The notes beneath the pieces were generated by a model, which was not told where the DNA came from, did not search any database, and saw only the letters and a program-made list of their open reading frames with translations. The translations under genes were made by a program, and so were the position numbers. From the NCBI GenBank assembly GCA_036874045.1, contig CM072336.1, positions 17,603,001-17,667,000 on the forward strand: 64,000 bases of DNA. Reading direction: 5' to 3'. The DNA is from Cymodocea nodosa. Lineage: Eukaryota; Streptophyta; Magnoliopsida; Alismatales; Cymodoceaceae. Positions 22,859 through 35,217 of the stretch are shown here, one piece after another. The stretch's first letter is position 1. Every line of letters begins with the position of its first letter.

Positions 22859-24255
22859 TGTTAGGACCCTTGTATTTTGGTAATGCAAAAACCTATGTGA
22901 GGAAACAAATTGTATTCCACAGATTAGATAGTTTAGCAAAAGATCAGAAGGTAGATAAGTCAATACAGATAGTTCAGAAATTACTACAAGAGATAAACAG
23001 GAAATTGAAAGGTTACTAGTCTTAAGTATCCGATGAGTCAATTTTAGGCAGCAAAAACACCATCAGATGGTTAGAAAATTAACTATCCGAAAATATAAAG
23101 ACTTTGGAGAGTTTTAAAGATAGCTGGTTGAATGATTGGAGAGTTAATGTGCTAACTATTTGAAAGTTTAAAGAAATCAGAAAGTTAGGAAGGCTAACTA
23201 TTTGAAACTCAAGTCATTCAATTTTCCATGTGTAGAAATCCAAATAGAAGCTTAAAAGGATTTTTTGAAGAGTTAGAAAACTAACTATCCAAAAAACAAA
23301 AGGTTTTGGAAGGTTATAGATTTAACTATCCGAAACTTAAGTCACCCTATTATGCATATGTAGAAATAAGAAGATAGTAGTCAAAAGCTTAGAAGAAGAA
23401 TAAGGAGGTTACTATAGCTAACTATCCGAAAGTTGAAGATTTTCGGTAGGTTAACATCCATAACCATCCGAACTTAAGACACTTTACGTGTATGACTTAA
23501 AATCTCACGTGACATAGACATAAGGGCTTAAGTTGATTTTCGGTGGGTTACGGTTATCCTTCGGAGAGTTACACAACTAACCATCCAAAAATCAAAGGAA
23601 ATCGGAAGGTTACAGGCTGGATAGTATATAGAATGGTAACTTACTATTTTTGGGACTGACTACATAATAAGTACAGTAGAAAACATCTGTTAGAAGTGAA
23701 TTTGATCATTATACCTCTTGGTATAAATATTGTAAGTAAAGGAAAGATTGATATAACGATTATCAAATATTGTGAACTACTCAAAAAATTCAAGCAACAC
23801 TCTCAAGTCTATAGAATACAGAAATATTCTCAAGTTCACTACAACACAAAGCTTCTTGCACTCAAACTCTGTTTCAAAGTTTAAAGTTGTTGGTTCATGA
23901 GTTTCAACCTGAAAACTCACTGTTGGTTTAGAGTTTGTACCTGAAAGCTCGAAGAAAGGTTGGCTGTTGAGCTTCAACTTGAAAGCTCAAGTGTTGGTTC
24001 TTACTTCAACCTGAAAGCAAGTGTTGTAAGTATTCATATACTTAGTGAAGCTCAAGTGAATCTTAGGGGTGGACTAGCCAAGTTGGTGAACCACCTAAAA
24101 ATCTTCCTGTGTTCATTACTATTTACTATTTTGCATGCATATAGATTAATTTAGCTCACAAATAAAGTGAATCAACAAATTAAGTTCCAAAAGAAATCAA
24201 ATTTACACACACACACCATTCACCCCCCCCTCTAGTGAGCCTATCGATCCTAACA
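22859..24255 (+). mobile_element. Element C: 3' LTR (copia, LTR family 3)
   Basis: A 1397-bp LTR that begins TGTTAGGACCCTTG after the purine tract and ends GATCCTAACA. It contains a part of about 560 bp that the 5' LTR lacks, with several CTTCAACCTGAAAGCTCA-like repeats (23890-24020). A short CA microsatellite and a C-rich CACCCCCCCC tract lie near the end. AACTATCCGAAA motifs recur near 23076, 23285 and 23325. Confidence 0.88.
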
Positions 24256-24446
24256 ATATATTCAGTTTCAGTTGTAGATAATGCTACACAATTTTGCTTT
24301 TTGCTAAACCATGACACTAAAGAATTTCCTAATAATTGACAAGTGCCACTAGTGCTTTTTCTTTCAGACTTACATCTTGTGAAATCAGTATCACTATAAC
24401 CTATTAAATTTAAAGAACTGTATTTAAAGTAAAACAATCCAAAATT
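24256..24446 (-). pseudogene. Element D: second piece of the pol remnant (RNase H)
   Basis: It continues the D pol frame across the C insertion (24256-24260 is the ATATA duplication). Residues include SLNLIGYSDTDF, STSGTCQLLGN and KKQNCVALSTTETEY, close to E pol 41640-41790. It ends at ATCCAAAATT (24437-24446), where the sequence switches to LTR family 2. Confidence 0.85.
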
Positions 24447-24570
24447 TTAAATGAAACTTTCCAATAACATGTCAACATTTAATTATGTGACTATTATACT
24501 TAGAAAATATTATTTAGACTTATTTAAAAATGTTAATAAAGTATTTATCAGCAAAACAAAATTCCTAATA
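24437..24570 (-). mobile_element. Element D: remnant of the 5' LTR
   Basis: 134 bp that align without length change to 9669-9802 of the 3' LTR of D, ending ATTCCTAATA (LTR start TGTTAGGAAT with one change). It is fused to pol codons through the shared ATCCAAAATT. The flanking GTATT at 24571-24575 matches 8543-8547, which proves that it is the true left end of D. Confidence 0.88.
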
Positions 24571-24653
24571 GTATTGTTCAAACAATCAAACAATAAATAC
24601 AAACATTACATTTTGTATTCAGAAATCAAGTAAACAGACAAATGACAATGCAT
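24571..24653 (-). other. Element H: sequence after the env-like ORF
   Basis: A short non-coding stretch that continues H downstream (minus strand) of its env-like ORF. It begins with the GTATT duplication and has an 'aacaatcaaacaat' repeat. Joined to 8547 it restores the 3' end of H. Confidence 0.65.
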
Positions 24654-26911
24654 TTATCTATTCCTCCTAATGATATCACTAATAGCATTACAAATTTTAT
24701 CACCTAGATGTCTAATATTGTTTCTAATGTCATTCAACACTGCATCTAAGTCAGGAGGTAGCTCGGGTTGCTATTGTACTTGATCTGAATAGGGTTGTTA
24801 TTGTTGTTGTGGAAGGTTAGATTGTTGTTGTTGTCGTTGTTGCATTTGTTGGTGTTTTTACAAATCTTTTATACTGAATGCTCTTATGCCTTTAGTTTCA
24901 AAGGGTCAGTTAGATAAATTTAATTGGCTTGCAAGAATTTGATATACAATATCACCAAAAAATAACTTTGAACTCATATGCTATAGTTGATATATGAAAA
25001 CATCAAACCAATTTATTTGTATTTTGTTTAGTATGCCATAAGTTGCATATAAACAACTTCTGCTTACTTCTAGATTATGTCCAACTCTTTGAAATAAATT
25101 TGTATGCAGAATATTTGCAATAAACCTAGCTTCCACATTCAGATTTTCCATTAATCTCATTTCAGTATAGACACCTAGAATTTGTGATAGAGACTGAACG
25201 TCCCATTTCAGTTGTCTAACAATGTCAAATCTGTTTGTAACAACAACACCTTCATTCCTTAATCCTAAAACTGCAAAAATTAATTCAAGAGATACAGTAA
25301 ACTCCTGGTGAGTTATTTAAGTTTTCAAAAGATTGTCATTCTGTACTAAATTATTGTAAAAAGCTACAATAAGCTCTTTATATTGCTTCCATTTTGTTCC
25401 AACTGGTAAAAATTGCATTAAGCCTTGAAACTCAAATAGATCTTTTATTTCTAGTAAACCTCTAAATTTTATTGGTTGAGCATGTAGAATTTGACTTGAA
25501 ATTAAACTATTGTATTTCTACAATGCTTCCTTAGATCTAAAATAAATTGAAGTACCTTGAATATTTAGTGTCCTATATTCAGAAGGTGATACCTAAATCC
25601 TTAATTCATAATCTAATTCTTCTTTAGGGATCTCTTCTTCAAAATGAATATCATTGTGTTTTGCTGTCAAAATATTTTCTTGAAGCTGCTCAAGTAAGCT
25701 TGATTCTCTGGCTTCAACAAAGTAAGGAACATTTGCAATATTTGCCACATCCATAAGTTCAATTTCTATAGAGTGTTCAGAGTTCAAATTTTCCACAAAT
25801 TTAACAGCCTAAGTATCTGTCCATAATTCTTAATTTTCCTCAACAGATATTTCCATTTCTACATGCTATGAATTCTCATACTCTAGTTCTATAGATTCTG
25901 AAATAGGCTGATCAACGTTAAGCTCTTCTAGAGTCCTGTCTTTTTCAATAGCTGTTACACTAGACAATCCAACCTCTAAACAAGTTACTGCTTCAATATT
26001 TTCAAGCACATCAGTAATAACTTGTTCAATGTCGTTTGCCTGATGCTCTAATTATTCAGTTTCCTTATCATCAAAGTTTGAAACTATAGAAAAACTTGAA
26101 CTAATTTGTTGCTTTGATTTCTTTTCAAGTTTTCTAATAAAGTTTCATTGTCATCATTAGTTTCAATGTGTTCTGAACTGATGACCTTGTTAGATGCAAT
26201 GTAAGGCACAATGTCTAGACATACATTGTCCTTTGGAATTAAATCCTCATTTGATTTTTCAACTAAATTTGTTTCCTCAAAAACAATCTCTACTTGCTTC
26301 ATTTTTCTTACTCTCTTTCTCTTGTAGCAAGTTAGTTGTTCTTCTGCTATTATTGTTGTTTTCTTCTAAATCTGTTCCATAAAAGTTTTCTATTTTAATT
26401 CTTCAAAGGAACTTTCTATAGCTATTGCCTTTCGAAGACTTTCAACTTTTCTCTAATCAATAGTAATATTTGTTTGTTTTTCCTTTGAAAACAAAGGTGT
26501 AGGTATTGCAGATTCATGTTCTTCCTCAAACGTTGTAAGTTGTATTCCGTTTATAGGTGTTTGAGGAATTCTATTTGATGAACCTATTCATTTTTCCAGG
26601 TATTGAGTATATTGTTCCAAAAATGCTATTTCAACACATTTCATATGATATCCTCTATCAAATTTACTTCTAATACCCATGTATTGTATACTGTCAGCTG
26701 TATTGTTAAGTTCTTGTCGAACTTCACCAAGTATTTCTTCAAAAAAGAAATCGTCACTATATATTTGAGCTAATCTTTTGTCAACTTGAAAATTTTTCTT
26801 AAACCATGTATGTGGAACTTTATTTTCATCTATCTGTTTGCCCTTTTCATTTCCTCTGCCTCTTCCTTTTCCTCTACTACACCCTTCGTAGAACTTTGAA
26901 TACATCGTCAT
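24654..26911 (-). pseudogene. env-like ORF of element H (diverged Sirevirus type)
   Basis: About 750 codons read right to left from ATG at 26911. The N-terminus is basic and rich in G, R and K (CSRGKGRGRGNEKGKQ), then a helical block (FFFEEILGEVRQEL). The middle is acidic (26302-25593, many E, D and N). The C-terminal domain from about 25480 has the FEFQGL-like, ALQTGLRNEG-like, RFIANILHTNLFQR and SSKLFFGD blocks, then a Q-rich stretch near 24770-24850 and the end SDIIRRNR. It is clearly related to the D and F env-like ORFs but diverged, as expected for an element with another LTR family. Several stops are present. The function is unknown. Confidence 0.68.
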
Positions 26912-27101
26912 AGGTGGTTACAAGAACAAGCAGGAAATATTTTTAGAAAGATGATACGAGATAACCTAAGTTCTCGTGTAATAAGTGTTTAAATAGGGTT
27001 TCAGTAGAATAACTTAATGAGTCTATTAGTCGGGTTTGGGTTTTAAAAGAATATTGAATAAAGTTTATTCAATCGAGGTACCCAAAAAATTTAAGCATAA
27101 C
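26912..27101 (-). other. Element H: leader upstream of the env-like ORF
   Basis: 190 bases of non-coding sequence with the 'gaaacccta' type stretch, similar in position to 12750-12850 of D. It ends at 27101 with the LTR of B. The last five bases, ATAAC, are the expected target duplication of B. The partner copy is not in the window. Confidence 0.5.
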
Positions 27102-28644
27102 CGTTGAGTATTTTGTTTTGATGATGTGTGTTGAATGAAAGTAATCATATTTGCTCAATTACTATTGCTTGTGAAAGGAAATTAAGAACATCAATTAATA
27201 TAGAAAAAGTTTACTGATATAAATACTTGTCTATATTGGATTTGAAATTATACTAAGTTAAATAACTAGTCATTTCATTACAGTAATTTCTCATTTAACT
27301 AAATGTTAAGTTAATGTGTGTTTTTATTGAAAAGCATGATATGTTTTAAAGTTATATTTTTTGTATCATGAATAGTGCATGTTTAGACAACTCATTAAGT
27401 TAAAGTGTTATTTGTATAGAAGTCATGGGAGAACTCGTTAAGTTAGAGGCTTAAAGGTTAAAATAGGTCACGTGAGAACTCGTTAAGTTAGTGAGTAAAA
27501 GAAGAGACGAACTCGTTAAATTAGTGTTGTACACATGGTGAAATTAAAGGTTACGAATGTTATATTGTATCACGTGAGTTGCACATGTTTAACTCATTAA
27601 GTTATAACTAAACGCGTTGAGTAGCTATATTGAGCACTAAGGCAATATGTTAGGTTAGCGTTATAAACTTAAGTTGTTGTTATTGCACATGGTAAAATTC
27701 TTATTATAAAAACATTTGTTTTTTACTAGTTCGTTGAGTTATCTGTAACACAACGAAACTAGTTCATTGAGTTAGCGTAACATTATAAACTTAGTTTGAT
27801 GAGTTAGCTATAGTACTTGTCATGTGAGTTGTCACATAAGGAACTCGTTAAATTAGAAATGTTAAGTTATATATCTACTTGTTTTACTCGTTTAGTTAAC
27901 ATTAAAGTAACGACTTCTTATTACACTTGATGAAAAATTTTGGACGAGAAAGTTTATTTTGTAGGAAATTTTTCAAAGATCCAGGATTGATGATTAAAGA
28001 AAATTCGAAATGTAAACATGGGTCAAAATGTGTGTAATTTGATGAAGGAAAAAGAGAAGACGTGAAGAAGTGAAAAACTGGTAGTGATTAAACATGAAGG
28101 ATATGCATGAAATGAAGATATGGTATAAAAGGCATACAATTCTCGTTGATCAGTTATCCTTGCATACCAAATGAAAAATATTTTCAGGGATCAAAAACAC
28201 CTTTTCGGGGAAAAGCTCTCAGATGGAAGAAAATTCAATGAAGCAGAAAATGTCAGATTTATGTCACTAAAGATCTAAAGTATCAAGAGAAAGCAAATTG
28301 GGTGAAGTAGAGAAAGACAAGATATTCGTCACTGAAGAATTGCTGAAGAAGAAAAAGAAGAAGAAGAAGAAATGTCTCAAATAGGGAGAAATATTTTAAA
28401 TTCCGCAAATTATTTTTCTTTGTTTGTAGTTATGAAATTGTATAGATGAAACATGGTATCGATATATAATTGCATCTACAATTTCTAAAGAGAATTGAAT
28501 TGTATATTGTAATTGAAACCTTGAATAAAAATGATTTTATGAAAACAGTGTCTCGACTTGTTTTTACTTTTGAAGTTTCAATTATAATCGAAAATGTTGA
28601 AAAACACAATTCACCCCCCTCTTGTGTAGCCATACGATCCTACA
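27102..28644 (+). mobile_element. Element B: 5' LTR (copia, LTR family 1)
   Basis: A 1543-bp LTR that starts at the CGTTGAGTATTTTG position (TGTTGAG in relatives, so the first base is changed) and ends GATCCTACA. The middle has many AACTCGTTAAGTTA motifs and an 11-bp-arm palindrome TCGTTGAGTTA/TAACACAACGA (27731-27756). The part at about 27594-27695 resembles the LTR of the Athila-type element G. The 3' part from 28440 has the C-rich CACCCCCCTCTTGTG segment. Confidence 0.87.
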
Positions 28645-28646
28645 AG

Positions 28647-28658
28647 TGGTATCAGAGC
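28647..28658 (+). promoter_or_regulatory. Element B: primer binding site
   Basis: TGGTATCAGAGC, two bases after the LTR. It is an exact match to the sequence complementary to the 3' end of plant initiator tRNA-Met. Confidence 0.92.
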
Positions 28659-28845
28659 TTTGTTAATAATCTTTGATATTAAATTGATACCAACTTAATT
28701 AATATCAAAGCTTATTCTACCTTCCTAGTTTTTAAACAAAAATTAATATTTAAGCATACTCTTAACCTTCTTGATTTAAGGCTCAAATTGTTTTTATTGT
28801 TTTAGATTGTTTTAAAATCAAATAGGTTGAAAAATCTAAGGTAAG

Positions 28846-31090
28846 ATGGCTACTGGAAATGATAATTTTTCTTTATATGAAGGCCAAAATCTTAATCGTC
28901 CTCCTTTATTTGATGGAATACATTTTGAATATTGGAAATATAGGATGACAGTCTTTCTTCAAAGTATAGATCACAAGTTGTGGTTCATGATTTCTAAACC
29001 ATATACTCTGTTAACTACCCCTTATAATACTTGGACAATTACTGAAAAAGAAAATAAAACTCTGAATGCTAAATGCTTAAATATTTTATTTTGTGCATTG
29101 AATTATGAACAGTTCAGTAAAGTGTTGGCATATAAATCTGCTTATGAGGTGTGGCATGCATTAGAAGTTTCACATGAAGGTACTTCTCAAGTTAAAGAGA
29201 ATAAGATAAATATGTTAATTCATAAGTATGAACTCTTTAAGATGCATGAAGACGAAAGTATTTCTGAGATGTTTTCTAGATTCCTTGATATCATAAACTC
29301 TTTAAAATGCTTCGGAAAAAATTTTGAACATAAGGATTTGGTGAGGAAAATTCTCAGATCCCTAAGTTCTAAATGGTTTCAGAAAGTGACATCAATTGAG
29401 GAATCACAAGATTTAAATGTTTATACCATAAATGAACTTATAGGAAACTTAACTACTTATGAAGTTTAATTAAATGATTCATTGAGTCACAACAAATTAA
29501 AACTAAAGAAAGAAATAATGTTCAAAATTAATTCAGATTCTAAAATATCTACTGATTCTAATGAGGATTTGATTTTGCTGACTAGGAAATTCAAGAAAGC
29601 ATGGAAAGCTAGGAAGCAGCAAAGGAACAGAAATGATAAACCCTCAACGTCAAAATCACTAAATGACAAGAATTCTTCATCCAGAAAGTATGTATGTTAC
29701 AATTGTAAGAAACCTGGATATCTTTCTCCAGATTGTCCTATAAGGAAAAATGAAAAGCAAAGTAGGACAAATCAGAAGAAAACGGCTTAGAAAACTCAAA
29801 AAAAATTTTACAAGAAAAAGGCTTTGAAGGTCACTTGGAATGACACATCAGAAGAGTCTGAATCTGAGGAATCATCATCAAAATGTTCACATTCAGAAGA
29901 AGAACAAGAGTTAGAAGACGTTGCTCATGTGTGCTTCATGGTAGATGAGTCTAAGGTAATATCTGATCTTGAAAGTCATTCAGATTTTAACTTTGATGAA
30001 TTATTACGTGCTTATCATGCATTATTATAGAAACTTAAAGCTTGTAAACTGGAAAATAAGAATATTAGAAACTCTTTGACCATAATGGAAGAAGAAAATT
30101 GTTTCCTGTCTACGACTTTAGAAAAGTTTAAATGTGATAATGAAAATCATGCTAGAGATTTTCATAAATTTAGATTTAATGAATGTGTCTTGCATGAACA
30201 AATATAGAATATAAATGCTGAAAAGTTAAAGATAGAATCTGAAAATTAAATGTTGAGAAAGAATATAAATGATCATGAGTTAGAGATTGATAGATTAAAA
30301 ATGAGAGAGCTAGATTTAAATTCCATCATTGAGAAATGAAATTTAAGTCAAACTAAGTTAGACAAACTAACTAGTACCCCTACGGTGTCATATAAATTTG
30401 GCTTAGGATTTGAATATCCTGAATCACAAGCTAATAAAGGATTTATTAGTTGCAGTTCAAGTAAATCTAAGACTAAAATTCCTTTTATCATGAAACAAGG
30501 TAATAAATATGTATAAGTAGGTAATTCAAGGGATAATCATACAGCAATAATCTAAACCAATGTGATTTATCTAAATGTACTTCTAACATGACTATCAATG
30601 TTTCTAAAAATCTTATTTCTTGTTCTAGAAATTCAGTCATTAATGTTTCAAAAATGTCAAACAATTGTAGTAAACTGAAAATTCAGAAACCTAGGCATGA
30701 AATTCAAAACTCTAGTGTTAGACCAATTACTCATTCTACATGTTCTTTATCTGAAAATTTTTGTGCAAAAAAAGATTTTGTATGTACTGAAAATTCAAAT
30801 ACAAGTACAAAATCTTGGTATGAACTTACTGAAATGTATGAGCATGACCAAAATAAATTAACATTTGATAAAAATCAGTTTGGTCTTGGTTATACTACAT
30901 CTAAAAATAAAAAGAATGATTATAAGAGCAATAATGCTATAAGTAAGTATGATGCTAATGATAAATCATTAGTACTTACAACTAATAAGAATGTAAATGA
31001 TAATGTTAAACTGTTTTTAAACAAAAAGAAGAAATATGCATTTAATGAACTTGGTCCTCAACAACATTGGGTACCAAGGAATAGTTCTTC
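28846..31090 (+). pseudogene. Element B: gag, nearly continuous first part
   Basis: Start ATG at 28846. The first 207 codons are open: NRPPLFDGIHFEYWKYRM and the helical Gag core (ALNYEQFSKVLAYKSA, EVSHEGTSQVKENKI, EDESISEMFSRF). A TAA at 29467 interrupts. In the same frame follow a lysine/arginine-rich part, the zinc knuckle CYNCKKPGYLSPDC (C-H position changed to Y, 29697-29738) and an acidic serine-rich stretch (29850-29920). Stops then break a coiled-coil region rich in L, E, K and N (30030-30370), a YKFGLGFEYPESQ block and, in another frame, a long polar region to 31090 that ends QQHWVPRNSS. The long coiled-coil tail fits Sirevirus Gag. Confidence 0.8.
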
Positions 31091-34013
31091 TTAATTTTTT
31101 TTGCAGGAGGAAACAACATCAAAATGGATCTTGGATAGTTGAGCATCAAGTCACATGATTAGATAGAAAAGTCTACTGAAAAATTTTACAAATACCAAGA
31201 AAGGAAATGTTACATTTGGAAACAAAAGCAAGGATAAAATCATAGGTATGGGCAATGTTCAAATAACTCCTACTTGTGTTATTTCGAATGAACTATTTGT
31301 AGAAAACCTAGGATTTAATTTACTGAGTATTATAAAACTAACTGATAATGGATATTATGTATTATTTGAAGATGATGTATGCAAAATTATTGATAAAAGT
31401 ACAGATGAACTTAAGTTTATTGCTAAAAGGAAAGGTTTTGTATGTATTTTATCTTTACCTTCTAGTGTAGTTGATTTAAATTCATGTTTGCTAGTTGAAA
31501 CTAGTGATGCATATCTGTGGTATAGAAGGATCGGTCATATAAATATGAAATTATTGCATAAATTATCTAGAAAAAATTTAGTGAGAGGTTTACCAAAGAT
31601 TAAATACTCAAAGGATTTCATGTGTGATGCATGTGAGTTAGGTAAACTTCATAAAAACTCTTTTAAACCCAAAATTGACATATCAAGCAAGAGAGTCTTA
31701 GAACTTATACATATGGATCTATTTGGACCAACAAGAATCATAAGTCTTGGTGGTAAATGGTATGTATTTGTTTTAGTAGATGACTTCTCTAGATACACTT
31801 GGGTATATTTTGTTAGCATCTAAGATAGAAGTTTTTGAAAAGTTTAAAATGTTTTGCAATCTTGTTCAAAATGAACAAAGTGTCTCTATTCAAAAACTTA
31901 GGATTGATCATAGTACTAAATTTGATAATGATCAAATGGATAATTACTGTATAGATCACGACATTGATCATAGATATTCTTTTCCAAGAGCACTGTCTCA
32001 AAATGGTGTTGTTGAGAGAAAGAATAGATCACTTCAGGAAATGGCCAGAACTATGTTAAATGAACATAATTTACCTCAAAATATTTGGGCTGAAGTAGTA
32101 AATACAGCTTGTTATATTATTAATAGAAGTCACATAAGACCTCTCGTTAATAAAACTCCTTTTGAAATTATGTTTAATAAGGTTCCAAAAATTTCTTAAT
32201 GAAACCATTTGGCTGCAAGTGTTTTATTCTTAATACTAAGGATAAAAGGGATAAATTTCAAGCCAAAGTAGATGAAGGAATTTTTGTAGGTTACTCTATT
32301 AGAAGTAAAGCCTATAGAGTATATAACAAGACTTCTAAAACTATTGAAGAAACCCTCCATGTAAGCTTCAATGAAAATTCTTTTACAGAATCTCAATCTA
32401 AAGCTGATAATGATGATATGATAAATTTCCCAAAAGAATTAGAGATCAATAGAGAGATTGAAAATTTATCTGAGAAAATAAAAAATATGAACTTAAATGA
32501 TCAAACTAATGATGAAAGTGATGTACCTCTCGATGTTGATGAGAATATTGAGGAAAATCAGAGAAATTGGCGTTATTTCTCATCACATCCCATCACTCAA
32601 GTCATTGGTAATATTAATGAGAGTTAAAATTAGAGCGTCAGTAAATTTAAATAGTATGTGTATGTTTGTTTCTATGGTGGAACCAAAGAATATAGAAGAG
32701 GCATTATTATCTGATGAAAATTGGATAGTGGCAATGTAAGAAGAACTAAATCAATTCATTAGTAATGATGTTTGGGAATTAGTTTCTCCACCAGAACATT
32801 AGTCCATAATAGGTACAAAGTGGATCTTTAGAAACAAAACTAATGAGACTAGTCAAGTTATAAGAAACAAAGCTAGATTAGTTGCACAAGGGTATACATA
32901 GGAAGAAGGACTAGATTATGATGAAACATTTGCTCCTATGGCTAGGTTAGAAAGTATTAGAATATTATTGGCCTATTCTTGTTATATGGATTTTAAATTA
33001 TATCAAATGGATTTAAAGAGTGCATTTCTAAATGGTTTAATTAATGAAGAAGTTTATGTAAAACAACCACTTGGATTTGAAGATATTAAAAATCCTGACT
33101 ATGTGTATAAATTGAAGAAAGCCTTATATGGTTTGAAGTAAGTGCCTAGATTGTGGTATGAAAGGTTATCTACTTTTCTAATAGAACAAGAATATATCAT
33201 GGGAAAAGTAGACCATACTCTATTTATCAAGAGAGATGATAAAGATCAGATTGTTGTTCAAATATATGTAGATGATATAATCTTTGGAGCAACTTCTGAT
33301 AAACTGATAAAAATATTTTTTGAAGAGATGACTAATCAGTTTGAAATGAGTATGATAGAAGAACTTTCATATTTTCTAGGACTTCAAATTAAGCAAATGG
33401 ATAAAGGTATATTTTTAAATCAAGAAAAATATGGAGATGAAATGCTTAAGAAATTTAATTTTAGTGATACAAGGATTCGAGGAACTCCTATGAGTACTTC
33501 TTTAAAGTTAGATATTGATGATATAGGAAAATCAATAGATCAAAGAAAATACAGAAGTATGATTGGTTCTTTACTTTATTTGACAGTTAGTAGACCTAAT
33601 ATTATGTTTGCTATGTGTGCTTGTGTTAGATTTCAATCTAATCCTAAAGAATCATACTCAATTGTTGTTAAAAGAATATTTAGATATATACAAGAAACTA
33701 AAAATTTTGGACTGTATTATTCCAAGGATAGTTCAATAGATCTTATAGGATATATTGATGCTAATTACGCAAGATCTAAGTCTGATAGAAAAAGTACTAG
33801 TGGCACATGTCAATTATTGGGAAATAATTTGGTGTCATGGTTTAGTAAAAAGCTGAATATGTTGCTGCTGTGTTGTGTTGCACTCAGATTTTGTGGATAA
33901 GGCAAACTTTAGAGGACTTTGGATTATCTTATGATACAACTGAGATTTATTGTGACAGTAGTTTTGCAATAAATCTTTCCAAAAATCCTGTATTGCATTT
34001 TAGAGCAAAACAA
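31091..34013 (+). pseudogene. Element B: pol (protease, integrase, reverse transcriptase, RNase H), degraded
   Basis: The protease block WILDSxASSHM at 31125-31157 has a TGA at the usual Gly. The pre-integrase region WYRRIGHINMKL...CDACELGKLH lies at 31520-31660. The integrase core has HMDLFGPT and LVDDFSRYTW (31705-31805), then a frameshift, and GVVERKNRSLQEMARTML (32005-32060). A further frameshift lies near 32199 (FGCKCFIL). RT includes TKWIFRNKT (32818), MDLKSAFLNG (33008), a TAA in ALYGLKxVPRLWY at 33139, and YVDD at 33265-33276. RNase H has STSGTCQLLGNNLVSWFSKK and breaks up after 33860, ending in an HFRAKQ-like remnant at the E junction. Confidence 0.87.
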
Positions 34014-34019
34014 CCCTAG

Positions 34020-35217
34020 TGTAGGATCGTTTGTATCACAAGAGGGGGGGTGAATTGTGTCTTTAGTAATTAAAATACTAGCGGATAAAACAAGAGCACA
34101 AAACACTCATAAATGAAATTCTATTCTTTATTTAAAGACAAAATTTACAATATCTTTTTAGCTCAATTCCCTTCTTGAAGGTTTTGATACAATAGTGCTC
34201 AATGTACAATTCAAATAGAAAAATGAAGTTCTTATTCAAAACTAATTTCAAATTGTATAAAACATGATCTTTATGCACACAGCTTCTTTCCTTCTCTTTG
34301 CTCAGCTTCTGTATCTCTTCTTCTCCAATTGTCGAATTTCCAGACTTCTTACATTTGCAGCTTCTTTTCTGAAATTGCTTGGAATTTCGAACTTCTTTTG
34401 ATGTTAGAGAATTTTTCAGAATATGAATATTCAAACTTAACTTTTCAGTTAAGGATCCAGATTGAATATTCAGACTTTTATTTTGAGATTGGGATCCTCT
34501 ATTGTAATGTAGCTCGTACTCTCTATTAGTAGTCAAACTATATCTTCACATTCAGCATGTTCATCCACTTAATCCATAATCCATAATTCACGTACTAATT
34601 TTTTCTTTAATCCAAATTATTATTTTTTTGAGTTTCCACTTTCTCCACTATCATTTTGAATTTCCACGATCTCTACTCATAGATTCACCGAAACTTTATT
34701 TTCCTAGAGTCTTGTAGAATATCTCTAAGTCTTCGATTTAGTCGAGCACTTATCTTTTAAGTCCTATAAAAACTTGAATACTTATATGTAACTCTTCGAG
34801 TTTTTGCTCCTGCAAAACATGTGACTAAACATAGCAAACTTATTTGTTCGTTAGTCATTTTATAAAACTCGAAGACTTATCTATCCATGTGTATAAAAAC
34901 TCGAACAATTATCTAACTATTTGATTTTCATTACCGAATGCACATAGAAAACACGTGACAACTTAAAACATTAAAAACACACGTGCAGATAACTTAACTA
35001 TATGAGTTTTTTTAACATAAACTATTCGACAAAAATGAAACGTTAACTATTCGAAAGTTTAACTATCGAAAATCTAACTCTTCGGAAAACTTTAACTTTA
35101 TCCGACATAAAAATGAAACTTTCTGATAATCTGTTAACTATTATACTTAGAGAATAATATTTAGACTTATTTAAAAACTTTAATAAAGCATATATCATCA
35201 AAAAAAAATTCCTAACA
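34020..35217 (-). mobile_element. Element E: 3' LTR (copia, LTR family 2)
   Basis: A 1198-bp LTR read right to left, from TGTTAGGAATTTTT at 35217 to GATCCTACA at 34020. It aligns with 8548-9802. It interrupts B pol; the five bases before it are CCTAG (34015-34019). They do not recur directly after 35217 (AACGA follows), so it is not a solo insertion. I read it as the 3' LTR of a minus-strand element whose internal part resumes at about 37300. The usual purine tract is missing because a tRNA-like repeat lies there. Confidence 0.75.

Larger units (their letters stand above)
14934..24255 (+). mobile_element. Element C: Sirevirus-type copia retrotransposon with both LTRs
   Basis: A full-length 9322-bp insertion with direct repeats ATATA on both sides (14929-14933 and 24256-24260). 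It sits in the RNase H codons of D; joining the flanks gives GCTATATATTCAG, as in the unbroken relative at 41592-41604. It has a 5' LTR, tRNA-iMet primer site, gag, pol, repeated purine tracts and a 3' LTR. Solo LTR S1 (1626 bp) is inserted near its 3' end. Its pol is not followed by a recognisable env-like ORF. Confidence 0.9.
8548..24570 (-). mobile_element. Element D: Sirevirus-type copia element, internally deleted, holding element C
   Basis: Flanked by GTATT on both sides. Read right to left it has a 134-bp remnant of the 5' LTR (24437-24570), a piece of pol with RNase H (24446 to 24261 and 14933 to 14612, split by C), a spacer, an env-like ORF (12749 to 10125), purine tracts and the 3' LTR (9802 to 8548). 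Gag, protease, integrase and most of reverse transcriptase are gone. Without C the element is about 6.7 kb. Confidence 0.85.
27102..34019 (+). mobile_element. Element B: Sirevirus-type copia retrotransposon, 5' two thirds
   Basis: Has a 5' LTR (27102-28644), tRNA-iMet primer site, gag, protease, integrase, RT and most of RNase H. It is inserted in H in opposite orientation. It stops inside the last RNase H codons at 34019, where the family-2 LTR of E begins; its 3' end must lie to the right of the window. A family-1 LTR end on the same strand at 60064-60308 is not clearly its 3' LTR. Confidence 0.85.

Noticed and set aside
23696-24154. Open frames in the 3' LTR of C
   Set aside because: They lie in a non-coding LTR, are short and overlap on both strands with no domain.
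34020-35217. Simple solo LTR
   Set aside because: The left five bases CCTAG do not recur on the right (AACGA). It is better explained as the 3' LTR of E with a rearranged inner side.
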